DNA of 64,000 nt from positions 1,736,001-1,800,000 of the forward strand of contig NC_089437.1 of the NCBI RefSeq assembly GCF_026210795.1, read 5' to 3'. The stretch's first letter is position 1; every line of letters starts with the position of its first letter. Source of the stretch: Rhizophagus irregularis (lineage: Eukaryota; Glomeromycota; Glomeromycetes; Glomerales; Glomeraceae). Below the pieces are notes generated by a model. It was not told where the DNA came from, searched no databases, and saw only the letters and a program-made list of their open reading frames with translations. The translations under genes were made by a program, and so were the position numbers. Of the stretch, positions 10,218 to 22,324 are shown piece by piece.

Positions 10218-12188
10218 TCACGTATTATAGCCATACTTTGCTGATTTAGAATACCATTTAAATGCTTTCTCATAATCTTGTGCTACTCCTTCACCATATT
10301 CATAACAATATCCTAAGTTACTTTGACCACTAATATTTCCACTATTAGCTGATTTATTATACCATTTAAACGCCTTATTAATATCTTTATCTGTTCCAAT
10401 TCCATCTCTATAACAATTTCCTAAATTATTTTGACCTTTAGCACAACCTTTATCAGCTGATTTGGAATAACATTCAAATGCTCTTTTATAATTTTGTTTT
10501 GTTCCTATTCCATAACGATAACATTTTCCTAAATTATTTAAACCTTTAGTACTTTTATTAGCTGATTTTTCATACCATTCAAATGCTTTTTCATAATTTT
10601 GTTGAATTCCTCTTCCATAATAATAACATTCTCCTATATTATTTTTACCTTCAGCACATTCATTAGCAGCTGATTTAGAATACCATTCAAATGCTTTTTT
10701 ATAATTTTGTTGAATTCCTCTTCCATAATAATAACATTCTCCTAAATTATTTTGACCTTCGCCACATTCATCATCTGCTGATAAAGCAAAACATTCAAAC
10801 GCCTTATCATAATCTTGTTTTGTTCCTTTCCCATTATAATAACATTCTCCTAAATTATTTTGACCTTTAGGGAATCCACCATTTGCCGATTTAGAAAACC
10901 ATTCAAATGCCTTTTCATAATCTTGTCTTGTACCTCTTCCATAATAATAACATTCACCTAAATTATTTTGACCATCAGGAAATCCATAATTGGCCGATTC
11001 AAAGAATAATTCAAATGCTTCATTATAATCTTTTTTTACTCCTAATCCATAATAATAACATTCACCTAAATTATTTAAACCTTTAATACATCTATTATTA
11101 ACTGATGCTAAAAACCATTCATATGCTTTTCTATAATTTTTAAAAGTTCCAAATCCATAATAATAACAATCTCCTAAATTATGTTGACCATCAGCACATC
11201 CATTATTAGCTGATTTAAGGTACCATTTAAATGCCTTTTTATAATCTTGTAATATTCCTCTTCCATAAAAATAACAATCTCCTAAATTATTTTGACCATT
11301 AGCACATTCATTACTAGCTGATTTAGCGAACCATTTAAATGCCTTACTTAAATCATGTGTTGTTCCTTTTCCATAATAATAACATTCTCCTAAACTATTT
11401 TGACCATCAGCATAACCATTATTAGCTGATTTAAGGTACCAACCAAATGCTTGATTAAAATCTTGTGCTGTACCTATTCCATAAAAATAACATCCTCCTA
11501 AATAATTTTGACCTTTAGAATATCCATTATCAGCAGATTTAAAATACCATTCAAATGCTTTTTCACAATCTTGTGGTACACCTTCACCATATCCATAACA
11601 ATAACCTAAATTAAATTGAGCAATTGAATCATTTTTTCTAGCAGATTTTAAATAATTAATTACAACATCACTCATATATTTTAAATTTATCATATCTATA
11701 ATAATATCTTTATAATAAAATAATGATAATAAATATTTTCCAATAATATTATTAATATATTTAAATATATCAAAATCTTTAATATTTTTTTCTTCCAATA
11801 AATTTAAATTTTTACTAATAGTTTGATTTAAAAATTCTTTTTTATCATTATTATTATTATTTTTAATAATTAATAAATATAATTCAAATGACTTATCTTT
11901 ATTTATATTACAACCAATACCATATTGATAAAAAAATCCAATAATACTTGAAAACCAAATTTCATTATTTTTATGATTTTCCATTAATTCTAATATTGTT
12001 TCATTATCTTTTTCAAGATTATTTATCCATTCAATTAAATCATCTTGGAATTTATTATTAAGTTCTTTTATATTAATAATTTCTATAATTTCTTGATAAA
12101 AATCTTTTGAAAATTTTTTTAAGAAATTTTCATCATTGTCATCATTGGAAATAATTGTGATTTGTTCATTAATACCATTTGACGACAT
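10218..12188 (-). CDS. Sel1-repeat (SLR) protein, 656 residues
   Basis: Residues 1 to about 185 form an Asn/Lys/Glu-rich helical N-terminus with no recognised domain. From about 190 to the end there are 13 consecutive Sel1-type repeats of 36 residues, each with NNLGECYYYGxGxxQDYxKAFEWYxKSA. One repeat (around NKSTKGLNNLG) is a residue short. Sel1 repeats form TPR-like superhelical scaffolds for protein-protein interaction; the partner is unknown. In this lineage such arrays often follow a kinase domain, but none is present here. The ATG lies just inside an A/T homopolymer that is probably 5' UTR. The repeat DNA is a roughly 108-bp tandem array and so prone to unequal exchange. Confidence 0.9.
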   Translation of the reverse strand: MSSNGINEQITIISNDDNDENFLKKFSKDFYQEIIEIINIKELNNKFQDDLIEWINNLEKDNETILELMENHKNNEIWFSSIIGFFYQYGIGCNINKDKSFELYLLIIKNNNNNDKKEFLNQTISKNLNLLEEKNIKDFDIFKYINNIIGKYLLSLFYYKDIIIDMINLKYMSDVVINYLKSARKNDSIAQFNLGYCYGYGEGVPQDCEKAFEWYFKSADNGYSKGQNYLGGCYFYGIGTAQDFNQAFGWYLKSANNGYADGQNSLGECYYYGKGTTHDLSKAFKWFAKSASNECANGQNNLGDCYFYGRGILQDYKKAFKWYLKSANNGCADGQHNLGDCYYYGFGTFKNYRKAYEWFLASVNNRCIKGLNNLGECYYYGLGVKKDYNEAFELFFESANYGFPDGQNNLGECYYYGRGTRQDYEKAFEWFSKSANGGFPKGQNNLGECYYNGKGTKQDYDKAFECFALSADDECGEGQNNLGECYYYGRGIQQNYKKAFEWYSKSAANECAEGKNNIGECYYYGRGIQQNYEKAFEWYEKSANKSTKGLNNLGKCYRYGIGTKQNYKRAFECYSKSADKGCAKGQNNLGNCYRDGIGTDKDINKAFKWYNKSANSGNISGQSNLGYCYEYGEGVAQDYEKAFKWYSKSAKYGYNT

Positions 12189-14536
12189 TTTTTTAATAAA
12201 ATACTATTTTTTTTTAAAAAAAAAAAAAAAGAAAATGTGGCGCCAATAAAAATAAAATTGAAAATCACTAGCCAAATAAAAAAGACCGGAAATAAATTCA
12301 GCCAAAATTTTGATCAACAACTCGCATAGCCACAAGTCCTCGTGATCGTATGATCGTATGATCGACAACTAGATCATTCGATGTTGATGTTAAAATTTAG
12401 AATAAAATAAATAAAATTAAAATTATAAAAAGAAAATTGAATTGAATTTTCCAGACGTCCATTTTATTTTAAATAGCTTTCGAATACAATATTCACAATA
12501 TGAAGTAAAATATTATAAAAAATTTTCACATTTTACACGTCTTTTTGTTCGTTCATTCAATAAAATGTTTTCATGATCATGATTTTTTTTGTTATTCTTT
12601 TTTATTACTTCTGTTTTTTCAATTATTGTAAGACATTCTTGTTTACTTTAGAAAATCATGTTTTTTTTAAATAATGAAATCCTTAATCTATTAATCTATT
12701 AATGCATCAGCCTTTTTTCAATTGCAGCGAAAATAAGTACTATTTGTCTAATCGCGGTCATAATGATATATAAAAATAATAAATTAAAAAAAAGATTAAT
12801 TGCGAAAGCTAAGGGGAAAAAAAGAGTGAATAATGGTGATCGGTAGTAATTAACTGCGGTAGTATATTTTGAAGTCATGAAGTCACGTGATTTCCCGTAA
12901 AAATATCTTCCAAAGTTAATAACGCATTTACCCTAGTTAGTTTCGTTTAGTATACGTGAGTATACGCACATTATTGACACAAAGTAAATTTTTTATGTCA
13001 ACATCGGGTAGATCAATGTTTCATTGATTCATTTCGATTACTAATAAAGAGAACTAAATTAACTGCTGTAGTATTATTTATTAATCGTAACAATTAAAGC
13101 GATTAATTTGAAATTTATCATTTTATATTTACCCAAAAATTTTATAATTTCAGGAAATCTCTTTTTTAGGATTTGTATACGATGTACTAAGAAAATTCGA
13201 TAAACACATAATTTGGTATTGACGATATATTTTGCAAATACCATAATAAGATCACCTTTTTAAATTAAAGAATTTCACCTTTTATTGTTAAAATAGTAAC
13301 GTTTCTTTCTACAAAATTGTGGTGACTTTGATCAGTAAAAATTTGTGTTTAGACGTTTATTATCTTGTATTGATTTAATTCTTGTTTATTAAAGGTAGCG
13401 TTCGTGCACTAAGTTCGATGATCACTTGAAAATATTTGGTACATTTCTATTATAATCCTAAAAAAATCTCATATAGGAAAAGTGTAGTCATCACATAAAA
13501 GTGTTTAATTGATTTCGAGAAATATACTTTGTAATCATTTTATTGTATATTGGCCATTTCGATATTTTTACTTTCTTACGCAGTATAGCAGTATCATATG
13601 GCTACTGTAATTATTATGAGCGTAAACAACTGTTATGGCAATTGAACCCGGACAATTTGAGTGTTAGTTCAGATGGCGAATGTTATAAAATATGTGACAA
13701 TTGTGACATGTACTTTCTTGCAGACATGATCCCTAAACACATTGTGTACACTGTGCATTAATAAGTTGGAAATTTATACTACATTATGGACACTATTACT
13801 ATTAATTTTCTACACAAAAGGAGGATTAGAATACAATTTCTTATATATTTAGAGCTTTATGAATTACTTTCATTTTCTTAATTTTGTACTTTGAATATCG
13901 AAAACGCTTCAGAGTAGACCACAAAACAAAAAATGTAACGTGATTTGTAATATGATCAAACATAAAACTTTCACACAATAATAGTTTATTTCTGATTTAA
14001 TTAATGAATTTAAGTTTTATCAGTGTTTCATTTGAAAATGGTGGACATGAAATGTCTTTCTTCGACTTTTTTTTAAATTCCTTGTAAATTTATGGTTTAA
14101 CCTTAAATACTTTTTCTTTTATAATGTCCGTTTTTGATTAGTTATTTTTATGGTATTTACATGATTTTTTTCATTTTTATTCCGTTTATTGAAAAATGCA
14201 TACTATCAGATTTCCAAAATCTTTTATCGATCAAAATTGACTGTTAAAGTTAATATTAAATCACATTGTAGGGCGCACCACTATTTTTTTTTTGGAAAGA
14301 ATTAAAAATTGTTTCGTTAAAGTTATATCACACAACAAATAAAATTATAATGTATAGAATTCGATGAAGTTTTCATATAATATTGTCAAAACAAAAAAAA
14401 AAATGTTTATTAATATTTGTGCGGTTAAACAGTCGAAAAATCTCTTTATCCTATTAATCCTATCATAATTTAATATAACAATAAAGTAAATTATTTTATA
14501 TTTGTTTTAAATTGATATTTTATTGATTTTTTATAT
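12189..14536. other. Intergenic, no gene seen
   Basis: AT-rich, with a small direct repeat of GATCGTAT at about 12343-12365. The 72-codon frame at 13543-13761 lacks an ATG start and has no recognisable domain, so it is not called. Confidence 0.5.
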
Positions 14537-14643
14537 GGGCCATGACGCAATATTTTGTCATGTGATCTAATATTGTAATTTAATTGGTTGCACTATATCT
14601 TACGTATAATAAAAGGAATGTTACGTAATATATGTCACGGCCC
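14537..14643. mobile_element. Possible short MITE with GGGCCRTGAC termini
   Basis: GGGCCATGAC at 14537 mirrors GTCACGGCCC ending at 14643, a 10-bp inverted repeat with one mismatch. The flanks are TAT and TAA, so a 3-bp duplication is not exact. It could be a degraded PIF/Harbinger-like element or a chance palindrome. Confidence 0.35.
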
Positions 14644-15093
14644 TAACTTAACATGATATAAAATAAATTTAGTTATAAATAGATTGATTATAAAAAATAA
14701 AAAATGTTACTTATAATAATACTATACATGAAACTCGATCCAAAGTCAAAACAGTAAAAATTACGTCATATCACATGATTCCAAATAATCGATCATAATA
14801 TAAAATTTAACTTCGCCAAATCAATCTAATACTATCGAGCTAAATCTACTGAAAGAACACAAGTCTAAACTAAAAACTCATATTGCGACACTCAGTCCTT
14901 ATAAATAATACTCGAATTTTATATTATTTTCCTAATTATAGAAATCATGTGATATGGTGTAATTTAAACCATTTCGACTTTGGGAAGCTTCAAGTCAATT
15001 TAATTTTTCTCTTTAGTAAAATTTAATATCGGTTTCACGTATAGTTGTAAAGTGTTCATAATTACTATCATTCTCTAGCATATGGTCACTGCG
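14644..15093. other. Intergenic, no gene seen
   Basis: AT-rich spacer downstream of the HMG-box gene, holding its presumed 3' flank. Confidence 0.4.
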
Positions 15094-16284
15094 CTAATTA
15101 AAGATCATCATAGAAGTAAAACCATTATATGGCTGTTGCTGAGGTATGTTTGCTGATTCGAAACTATCATACGCTTGAAAAATATCTGACACTTCTTGCT
15201 GAAAAGCATTTGTTAATTCAAAACTATCATCTGTTTGATGAATATACTCTAGCTCAGAATCATTATATGGTTGCTGTGTATAAGTATCATATGTTTGTAA
15301 AATAGATTCCTCTGCTAATTCAAAATTATTATATGTTTGAAGAAAGTTTGATAATTCTTCATCTGTTAGTTCAACATTATCACTTGTTTGTTGAATATTT
15401 TCTAACTCAAATCTGTTATATAGTTGTTGTGTCAATCCAAAACTATCGTATGTTTGACAAACATTTGCTAATCCAAAATCATTATATGTTTCATATATCT
15501 GATACGTAAAATTGGGGTTGACTAAATTCGGGGATGAAATAAAATCACTATCTTGTACCAAGTTTGATGGTGTAGGATTCGTTGAAGATGGGAGAATGAG
15601 ATTTAATGGTCCTGGGGATGTTTCTGTTTGGAAGGAGTTAGATGGTATATATGGTTCTTCAACGTTCTCAGAATTTTTATTTTTTCGCATTTTTCTTATA
15701 AATTTATAATTTCTGTAAATTTCTTTATGCTTTTTATTAGCAATTCTTGCGAGAGCATAGAATACATTTTTCGTTTCATCATTCTCATTATGCCAGCGGT
15801 CGGCTATTTCTTTTGAAACTTTTTTTGCTTTTTTTTCTCTAGCTGGCCTGTCTTTAAATTCAGGATTATTCATCAAATCCCTTCTGTATAAAATAAATGC
15901 ATTTAGAGGACGTGGAGGAAGTTTAATTCTATTTTTCAGCATATATTCATGCCGTCGAGTCGTTTCTGAGTTAACCGCCAACATATCTACATCACAATTA
16001 AGTAGATGTTTTGATTCGTTAACGATGTCCTCATCTGATTTATTAGGGTCTGGTAAATATTTTTTTTTATTTTTGTTACTTTTTCGTGCTTGGTTAGGTT
16101 TATTCATCGTTAATGAAAATGTATTTTCATTAAAAACTGTTCTTTTTATAATAATCTCTCTCTCTGATTGACTTATTTGTATCTTGTTGAATGTTAATCC
16201 ATTAATGGCGCAGTATTTGTTATTGTTCGTTCGGTTTGTTATTGTTAAAATGATCGGCCATGTAACACGATATAAATATTTCAT
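15094..16284 (-). CDS. HMG-box (MATA_HMG-type) DNA-binding protein
   Basis: The frame encodes 396 residues, with one HMG box at about residues 123-193. It begins LPPRPLNAFILYRRD, has KKVSKEIADRWHNE in the centre and ends in a basic helix (ANKKHKEIYRNYKF). This fits the sequence-specific MATA/SOX-like subclass, a minor-groove binder and probable nuclear regulator; the family is expanded in Glomeromycotina. The preferred start may be the internal Met60 (codon at 16105-16107), followed by the basic stretch KPNQARKSNKNKKK, since residues 1-59 resemble no known domain. The C-terminal third (about 260-390) carries degenerate repeats of QTYDSFEL/YNDFELxN type, acidic, aromatic and Gln-rich, a composition seen in activation domains (inference). 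Single exon. It is not evidently a mating-type locus, as no homeodomain gene is nearby. Confidence 0.88.
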   Translation of the reverse strand: MKYLYRVTWPIILTITNRTNNNKYCAINGLTFNKIQISQSEREIIIKRTVFNENTFSLTMNKPNQARKSNKNKKKYLPDPNKSDEDIVNESKHLLNCDVDMLAVNSETTRRHEYMLKNRIKLPPRPLNAFILYRRDLMNNPEFKDRPAREKKAKKVSKEIADRWHNENDETKNVFYALARIANKKHKEIYRNYKFIRKMRKNKNSENVEEPYIPSNSFQTETSPGPLNLILPSSTNPTPSNLVQDSDFISSPNLVNPNFTYQIYETYNDFGLANVCQTYDSFGLTQQLYNRFELENIQQTSDNVELTDEELSNFLQTYNNFELAEESILQTYDTYTQQPYNDSELEYIHQTDDSFELTNAFQQEVSDIFQAYDSFESANIPQQQPYNGFTSMMIFN

Positions 16285-17019
16285 GTTCCGACATGCCCGC
16301 TTTCTTATTAATCATAAATTGACCCTGACCACATGATGGGTTACAAACTTACAAAACAATTACTCAATTACTTTGATTACGTGGCAAAATATTTTAATAT
16401 GTTATGTTTAAGTAAACAGAAATTCGGCAATGTTCGTCAGGTTTAAAAAAAACAAGATTCCAATATAATCAGTGGTACAATTGTCCTGTAAGGTACAATG
16501 TTGCCGCAGTTGTTAGGTTACATGCCGAGTACTTGTTTAGCAATCTTATCTAAAAAAAGATCATTATTATATTATTACGTACAATAAAAAAAAAATTAAA
16601 TATAATTAATTATAGGTTGATTATTATTCATACGTATGAAACATATGAATAAAGTAATACAAATTTTTTCTTTTCAATATCTAAAATGGAAATTATTATT
16701 ATTTTCCGAATACGTAAAGACAGAAAGTAATGGTGGGCAAATAATAATTATGAATTTTATAATAAAGTAAAGAAAAATTTTTTGTTTATTTCCTGAAAGA
16801 TGAACGAAAAATACATATTTTTATTGTTTAATTGATTTTTAATATTTCCATCAACGTATGTTAAAATTATTAAAACTAATTTTGGAGTTCCGGCCCAAAT
16901 TTTTTTTTTTATTCACAACTTTAACTTGGGGCGAAAATATTTTTTTCTTCACAACTTCAGCGGTATAGCGGGAAGCTTATAGCCCCCGAAATATATTCTA
17001 CTCCCAATTTTTAACTTAG
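16285..17019. other. Intergenic, no gene seen
   Basis: AT-rich upstream region of the HMG-box gene. No element could be defined before the MITE at 17020. Confidence 0.4.
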
Positions 17020-17186
17020 CCCTGTAAAAAAAGGTCGATCCGTTTTTTTATATTCCATCTTTTTTCCGTAACTCATATTTCCGGAATTAATAACCTTATA
17101 TCACGGAATTTCCGTGAATGGATCACGTGAAAGGTTCATTTTTACGGAGTTTTTTACAGAAATACCGGATAAAATTTTTTATAGGG
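17020..17186. mobile_element. CCCTATAAAA-family MITE with TAG target duplication
   Basis: The left end CCCTGTAAAAAAAGGTCGAT and right end AAAATTTTTTATAGGG form imperfect inverted repeats. TAG flanks both ends (17017-17019 and 17187-17189). The 167-bp interior has the ACGGAAT/TTCCGTG words of the 1.5-kb relative at 4317 and a GATCACGTGA palindrome. No coding capacity. Confidence 0.65.
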
Positions 17187-17189
17187 TAG

Positions 17190-17630
17190 GCGAGAATATT
17201 TTTTTTTTTATCACAACTACTGCATGTTAACCCTCCATATTGACAGCATTAGTCCTCAATATTTTAGTTTTGGTGCGTGTTTTGGTGTTAGGTTTAGTGT
17301 TAGTTTCGGTGTTAGTAGGATATATGGGAATGGAATTCCATATATTTCCGAACTAATCCATGTGGATCGATGCACTCATATACCTAAAAATTTCATGATG
17401 TATGATCATCACTTTAATTCTTTTTTTTTTTATTGCTACAAATGTATCATTCAGAATAAACTTCTCCTCCTGCGCCACATATATAGTGATAAAATAAATG
17501 TTATGATACTCATTGTATGTACCTCGTAACACTTTAATAACGGATCTTATATTCTTATTAATACCCGCATGTACGTAATATCGTGACACAAATAAATTCA
17601 CCTGCAGTTTAAATTTTTTTTTCTTTTAAA
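17190..17630. other. Upstream region of BTB gene 1
   Basis: It holds a short GTGTTAG-rich run at about 17275-17315 and the start of the duplicated block at about 17566, recognisable by GTAATATCGTGACAC. The ORFs at 17224-17529 and 17353-17601 overlap on opposite strands and are not supported. Confidence 0.45.
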
Positions 17631-19780
17631 ATGTCTATTCAATTTTTTTCAAAATTAAGTCAAAATTATATTGAAATTTTAGAGGATAATGAATATTATG
17701 ATACTACTATTGAAGTTGGAAAGGATCCTAACGTAAAAATATTTCGTGCACATATGATTATCCTATGTCACCGTTCTTCATTTTTACGAAGAACTTTAAC
17801 TTCAAACAAAAAAAATAATGATGTCTTGGCTCATATTAAATTATCAAATATTTCGCCGGAAACCTTTCAAATTATCTTGAGGTAAAGTAATACATACCAT
17901 AATTAATTTAAAATGCCAAATTTTAATACTTTATATAAATCTTAATATAGGTATCTTTATGGTGGCATTCTTTCGCTAAATGGACAAGATACCTTGGATA
18001 TTTTTAAATTATTAGCTGCTGCTGATGAACTTCTTCTTCAAGAATTAGTTGATTATTTACAAAAATATTTTATTGAAAACAAAATTGAATGGATGGAACA
18101 AAACTTTGAACTTACTCATCGAATAAGTTTTCAATCTAATAGTTTGCCAGAAATTCAAAAATTTTGTACAGATTTTATGGCTAAATCACCCGAAAAAATA
18201 TTTAAATCACTTGATTTTACTTCGTTATCTAAAAAATCTTTGATTTCACTTATTAAAAGGGATGATTTACAAATGAAAGAAATTGAAGTATGGGAACATG
18301 TGTTAAAATGGGGACTTGCCCAAAATCAAACTCTCGTTCCAGATCCTGATACTTGGACAGATGATGATTTCAAAATGATGGAAAATACTTTACAAAGTTG
18401 TTTGCCTTTAATTAGATTTTTTAGTTTATCAGCAAAGGAATTTTTACACAAAGTGAGTCCGTACAAAAAACTTTTAAACTATCAGCTTTATAAAGATTTA
18501 TTGAATTCTTATATGGATCCTGATATTGAACCAAATGATAACAACATACCACTTCCCAGGAACTTAGAAATAAGTGATAATATTGAATCAAACATCGTTA
18601 ATTTAAATATAATTTCGACTATTTCAAGATGGATCGATAAAGTGGATTATAATAGTAAATTTTCATATTTGAGAGAGCTATATGTACCATACAAATTCGA
18701 ATTATTATTAAGCGGTAGTCGAGATGGATTTAGTCCTAAAAAATTTCATGAATTGTGTGATAATAAACCTAATACTATTACATTTATTAAAGTAAAAGAA
18801 ACTGGAGAAATTTTAGGTGGACATAATGCTTCAATATGGAAATCTTCTATTGGTTGGAGTCAATCTTATTATAGTTTTATATTTTCTTTTAAGAATAAAG
18901 TTGAGATTAAGGATTCAATTTTAAGTCGCATTAAAAATATAGATAAAGCGTTATATCATTATGAATATAGTGGTCCCAGATTTGGTAGTTTGGATCTTAG
19001 ATTATCATATAATGGTAATGTGTCTGAAGCGAATCAATTTAATTATAATATATGTAAACAAACTAATTATGATAAAAGAATAAGAGATACTGAAGATGAA
19101 TTTTATATAGAAGACTATGAGGTATTTCAAATCACGAAAAAATAAGAAAATAAAATATTATATATTAATTTTATTGAACGTTTAATTTATTTAGATAAAT
19201 GTTCTTAATGTTCTTTTGTATTCCTGTCTTCACAATATAAATTTTATTTTATTTTTTTTAAATAAAAGTCCTTATTGTAAAAAGTTTTAATATCATTATC
19301 ACGACTTGCTCTAATAATCTAAAATAAAATAAAAAGAATGAACTTTTAAAATTAATTTAGTAATTTAAAACCAAATAGTATTTATCGTTTAACGAATTCT
19401 TTACCATCGAGAGTTTATAAATGAATATTTAGATTTTAAAGTTGATCAGTAGCGGTCAATACTCTTAAAATCTCTAAAGGTTCTTTCTCATTTAATGAAA
19501 TTATACCTTATATTGTAAAAGATAAGTATTTATAAATATAAATATTTAAAATTTATGATATTTGAAATTTTCTGATGAAATATTGGAACTGTTTTTTTTT
19601 GTTTTTGTTTGGTGAAGGAGGTTGAAGCGTGCAAACTCTAGAGGGATCAAGTATACTTCGTTAAAATGGAAACAATTAAATCCAAATTCCATGTAGCTTA
19701 CATTTTAATAATTTGTCCTCTCTTTATTAAAATAGGTTTTTTCAAAGATTCAAATTGTGTATCTTTAAAACGAAAAAAAA
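17566..19780 (+). repeat. Segmental tandem duplication, block A
   Basis: It contains BTB gene 1 with its flanks. It matches block B (20062-22680) upstream of the ATG, through both exons and the intron, and for several hundred bases of 3' flank. Block A lacks the piece holding the inverted BTB fragment of block B. Confidence 0.75.
17631..19145 (+). CDS. BTB-BACK-TLDc protein, gene 1 of the local family
   Basis: Two exons, 17631-17881 and 17951-19145, with a 69-bp GTAAAG...TAG intron, encode 481 residues. The BTB/POZ domain (about 20-125) starts DNEYYDTTIEVGKDPNVKIF and contains RAHMIILCHRSSFLRR; the intron falls within it. A BACK-like helical region spans about 128-250 (AKSPEKIFKSLDF, IEVWEHVLKWGL). 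A TLDc domain runs from about 299 to the end (ISRWIDKV, LLLSGSRDGFSPKKFHELC, GEILGGHN, EDYEVFQI). BTB-BACK proteins usually dimerise and bind Cul3; TLDc domains are linked to oxidative-stress resistance and V-ATPase binding. The role of this combination is unknown. It is nearly identical to gene 2, 2.5 kb downstream. Confidence 0.9.
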
Positions 19781-20146
19781 AGATAAAAAAAAACTTTGAA
19801 ATCGGATTCATATCATCCCATTAACTATTTTACTATGCCAAAATTCCCTATGAATTAATTCATAATCTACGACTGACACATCGCAAGTCTCACAAAGGAA
19901 TGAAATAAATGAATAAAATATAAGACAGATAGATATAGTTCAATGCAAAGGAACAATGCATAGAATGTTTACTTTATTAACGGATAATTTAATATCTCGG
20001 CGACAGTTTTTGAGTTGCCTGATCTCTATTTGTCATCCCTGTGACACAAAAAATCCCTTGGGTGCATGTAATATTGTGACACATATAAATTCACCTGCAA
20101 ATTTAAAGCCGATCATGCAGGGTAAATTTTTTTTTTTCCTTTTAAA
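19146..20146. other. Spacer between the tandem BTB genes
   Basis: The first part is duplicated downstream of gene 2. Shared landmarks are TTCTTTACCATCGAGAGTTT, GTTGATCAGTAGCGGTCAAT and AAATCCAAATTCC...TAGCTTACATTTTAATA. The block boundary falls at about 19780, and block B starts again at about 20062. The ORF at 19956-20174 is not supported. Confidence 0.6.
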
Positions 20147-21664
20147 ATGTCTATTCAATTTTTTTCAAAATTAAGTCAAAATTATATTGAAATTTTAGAG
20201 GATAATGAATATTATGATACCACTATTGAAGTTGGAAAGGATCCTAACATAAAAATATTTCGTGCACATATGATTATCCTATGCCACCGTTCTTCATTTT
20301 TACGAAGAACTTTAACTTCAAACAAAAAGAATAATGATGTCTTAGCTCATATTAAATTATCAAATATTTCGCCGGAAACCTTTCAAATTATATTGAGGTA
20401 AAGTAATACATACCATAATTAATTTAAAATGCAAAATTTTAATACTTTATATAAATCTTAATATAGGTATCTTTATGGTGGTGTTTTTTCTTTGGATGGA
20501 AAAGATACCTTGGACATTTTTAAATTATTAGCCGCTGCTGATGAACTTCTTCTTCAAGAATTAGTTGACTATTTACAAAAGTATTTAATTGAAAACAAAA
20601 TTGAGTGGATGGAACAACATTTTGAACTTATACATCGAACAAGTTTCCAATCTAATAATTTATCAGAACTTCAACAATTTTGTACAGATTTTATGGCTAA
20701 ATCACCTGAAAAAATATTTAAATCACTTGATTTTACTTCGTTATCTGAAAAATCTTTGATTTCACTTATTAAAAGGGATGATTTACAAATGAAAGAAATT
20801 GAAGTATGGGAACATGCGTTAAAATGGGGACTTGCCCAAAATCAAACTCTCATTTCAGATCCTGATACTTGGACAGATGATGATTTCAAAATGATGGAAA
20901 ATACTTTACAAAGTTGTTTGTCTTTAATTAGATTTTTTAGTTTATCACCCAAGGAATTTTTACACAAAGTGAGTCCATACAAAAAACTTTTAAACCATCA
21001 GCTTTATAAAGAATTATTGAATTCTTATATGGATCCTGATATTGAACCAAATGATAGCAACATACTATTTCCCAGGAACTTGGGAATAAGTGATAATATT
21101 GAATCAAAAATCGTTAATTTAAATATAATTTCGACTATTTCAAGATGGATCGATAAAGTGGATTATAATAGTAAATTTTCATATTTGAGAGAACTATATT
21201 TACCATATAAATTCGAATTATTATTGAGTGGAAGTCGAGATGGATTTAGTCCTAAAAGATTTCATGAATTGTGTGATAATAAACCTAATACTATTACATT
21301 TATTAAAGTAAAAGAAACTGGAGAAATTTTAGGTGGACATAATGCTTCAATATGGGAATCATCTTCTGGTGGTTGGAGTCAATCTTATTATAATTTTATA
21401 TTTTCTTTTAAGAATAAAGTTGAGATTAAAGATTCAATTTTAAGTCGCATTAAAAATATAGATAAAGCGTTATATCATTATGAATATTATGGTCCCGCAT
21501 TTGGTTGTTTTGACCTTAGATTATCATATAGGAGTGATATTTCTAAAACAAATCAATTTAATTCTAATATATGTAAACAAGCTAATTATGATAAAAGAAT
21601 AAGAGATACTGAAGATAAATTTTATATAGAAGACTATGAGGTATTTCAAATCACGAAAAAATAA
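20147..21664 (+). CDS. BTB-BACK-TLDc protein, gene 2 (tandem duplicate of gene 1)
   Basis: Exons 20147-20397 and 20467-21664, with the intron again 69 bp, give 482 residues with the same BTB, BACK and TLDc order. The first exon protein differs from gene 1 by a single residue (PNIKIF for PNVKIF). Differences cluster in the BACK region (QHFELIHRTSF, ELQQFCTDF) and late TLDc (YYGPAFGCFDLRLSYRSDISK). The reading frame is intact, so both copies may be functional. The extra residue relative to gene 1 is a serine-glycine change in SIWESSSGGWSQ. Upstream and downstream sequence is co-duplicated, so the promoters are probably alike. Confidence 0.9.
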
Positions 21665-22324
21665 GAAAATAAAACATTATATATTAATTTTGTTTTACGT
21701 TTGATTTATTTAAATAAATGTTCTTGATGTTCTTTTGTATTTCTTGTCTTCACAATATAAATTTTATTTTTTATTTTTTTTTAAATAAAAGTCCTTATTG
21801 TAAAAGATAATCTAAAATAAAAATAAGAAGAATGAACTTTTAAAATTAATTTAGTAATTTAAAACCAAATAGTATTTATCGTTCAACGAGTTCTTTACCA
21901 TCGAGAGTTTATAAATGAATATTTTAAATTTTAGATAATTACTATGATATATCATTATAAGTCAAATTAAATTATGTTAATATTATGGTTTAAAGGTCGT
22001 CTTTTTACAATATAAACTTTTAATTATAAAATTTATAACAATGTCATATTTTATATTTTAGAATAAGCCCAAAATGCTGTTCTATTTATTCAAATTCATT
22101 ATTAATTAAGTATACTTGATAATCAACTATTTCAAGTTGATCAGTAGCGGTCAATAGTACTCTTGAAATTTCTAAAGGTTCTTTCTCATTTAATGAGATT
22201 ATACCACAATAAATATACCTTAAATATTTAAAAGTTATTAATTAACTCTAGAGGGACTTCGTTGAAATGTTGAGACAAACTTGACTAAAGAAGGAAAATT
22301 GGAAGAGTCGAGGAAAAGTGAAGT

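Noticed and set aside
10218-12188. CRISPR-like periodicity of about 108 bp
   Set aside because: The period is the 36-residue Sel1 repeat of a coding frame.
13543-13761. 72-codon ORF with CDNCDM motif
   Set aside because: Begins at TTG, no splice context or domain, isolated in AT-rich spacer.
17265-17320. GTGTTAG-rich run resembling a telomeric repeat
   Set aside because: Only a few irregular units, no TTAGGG-type array.
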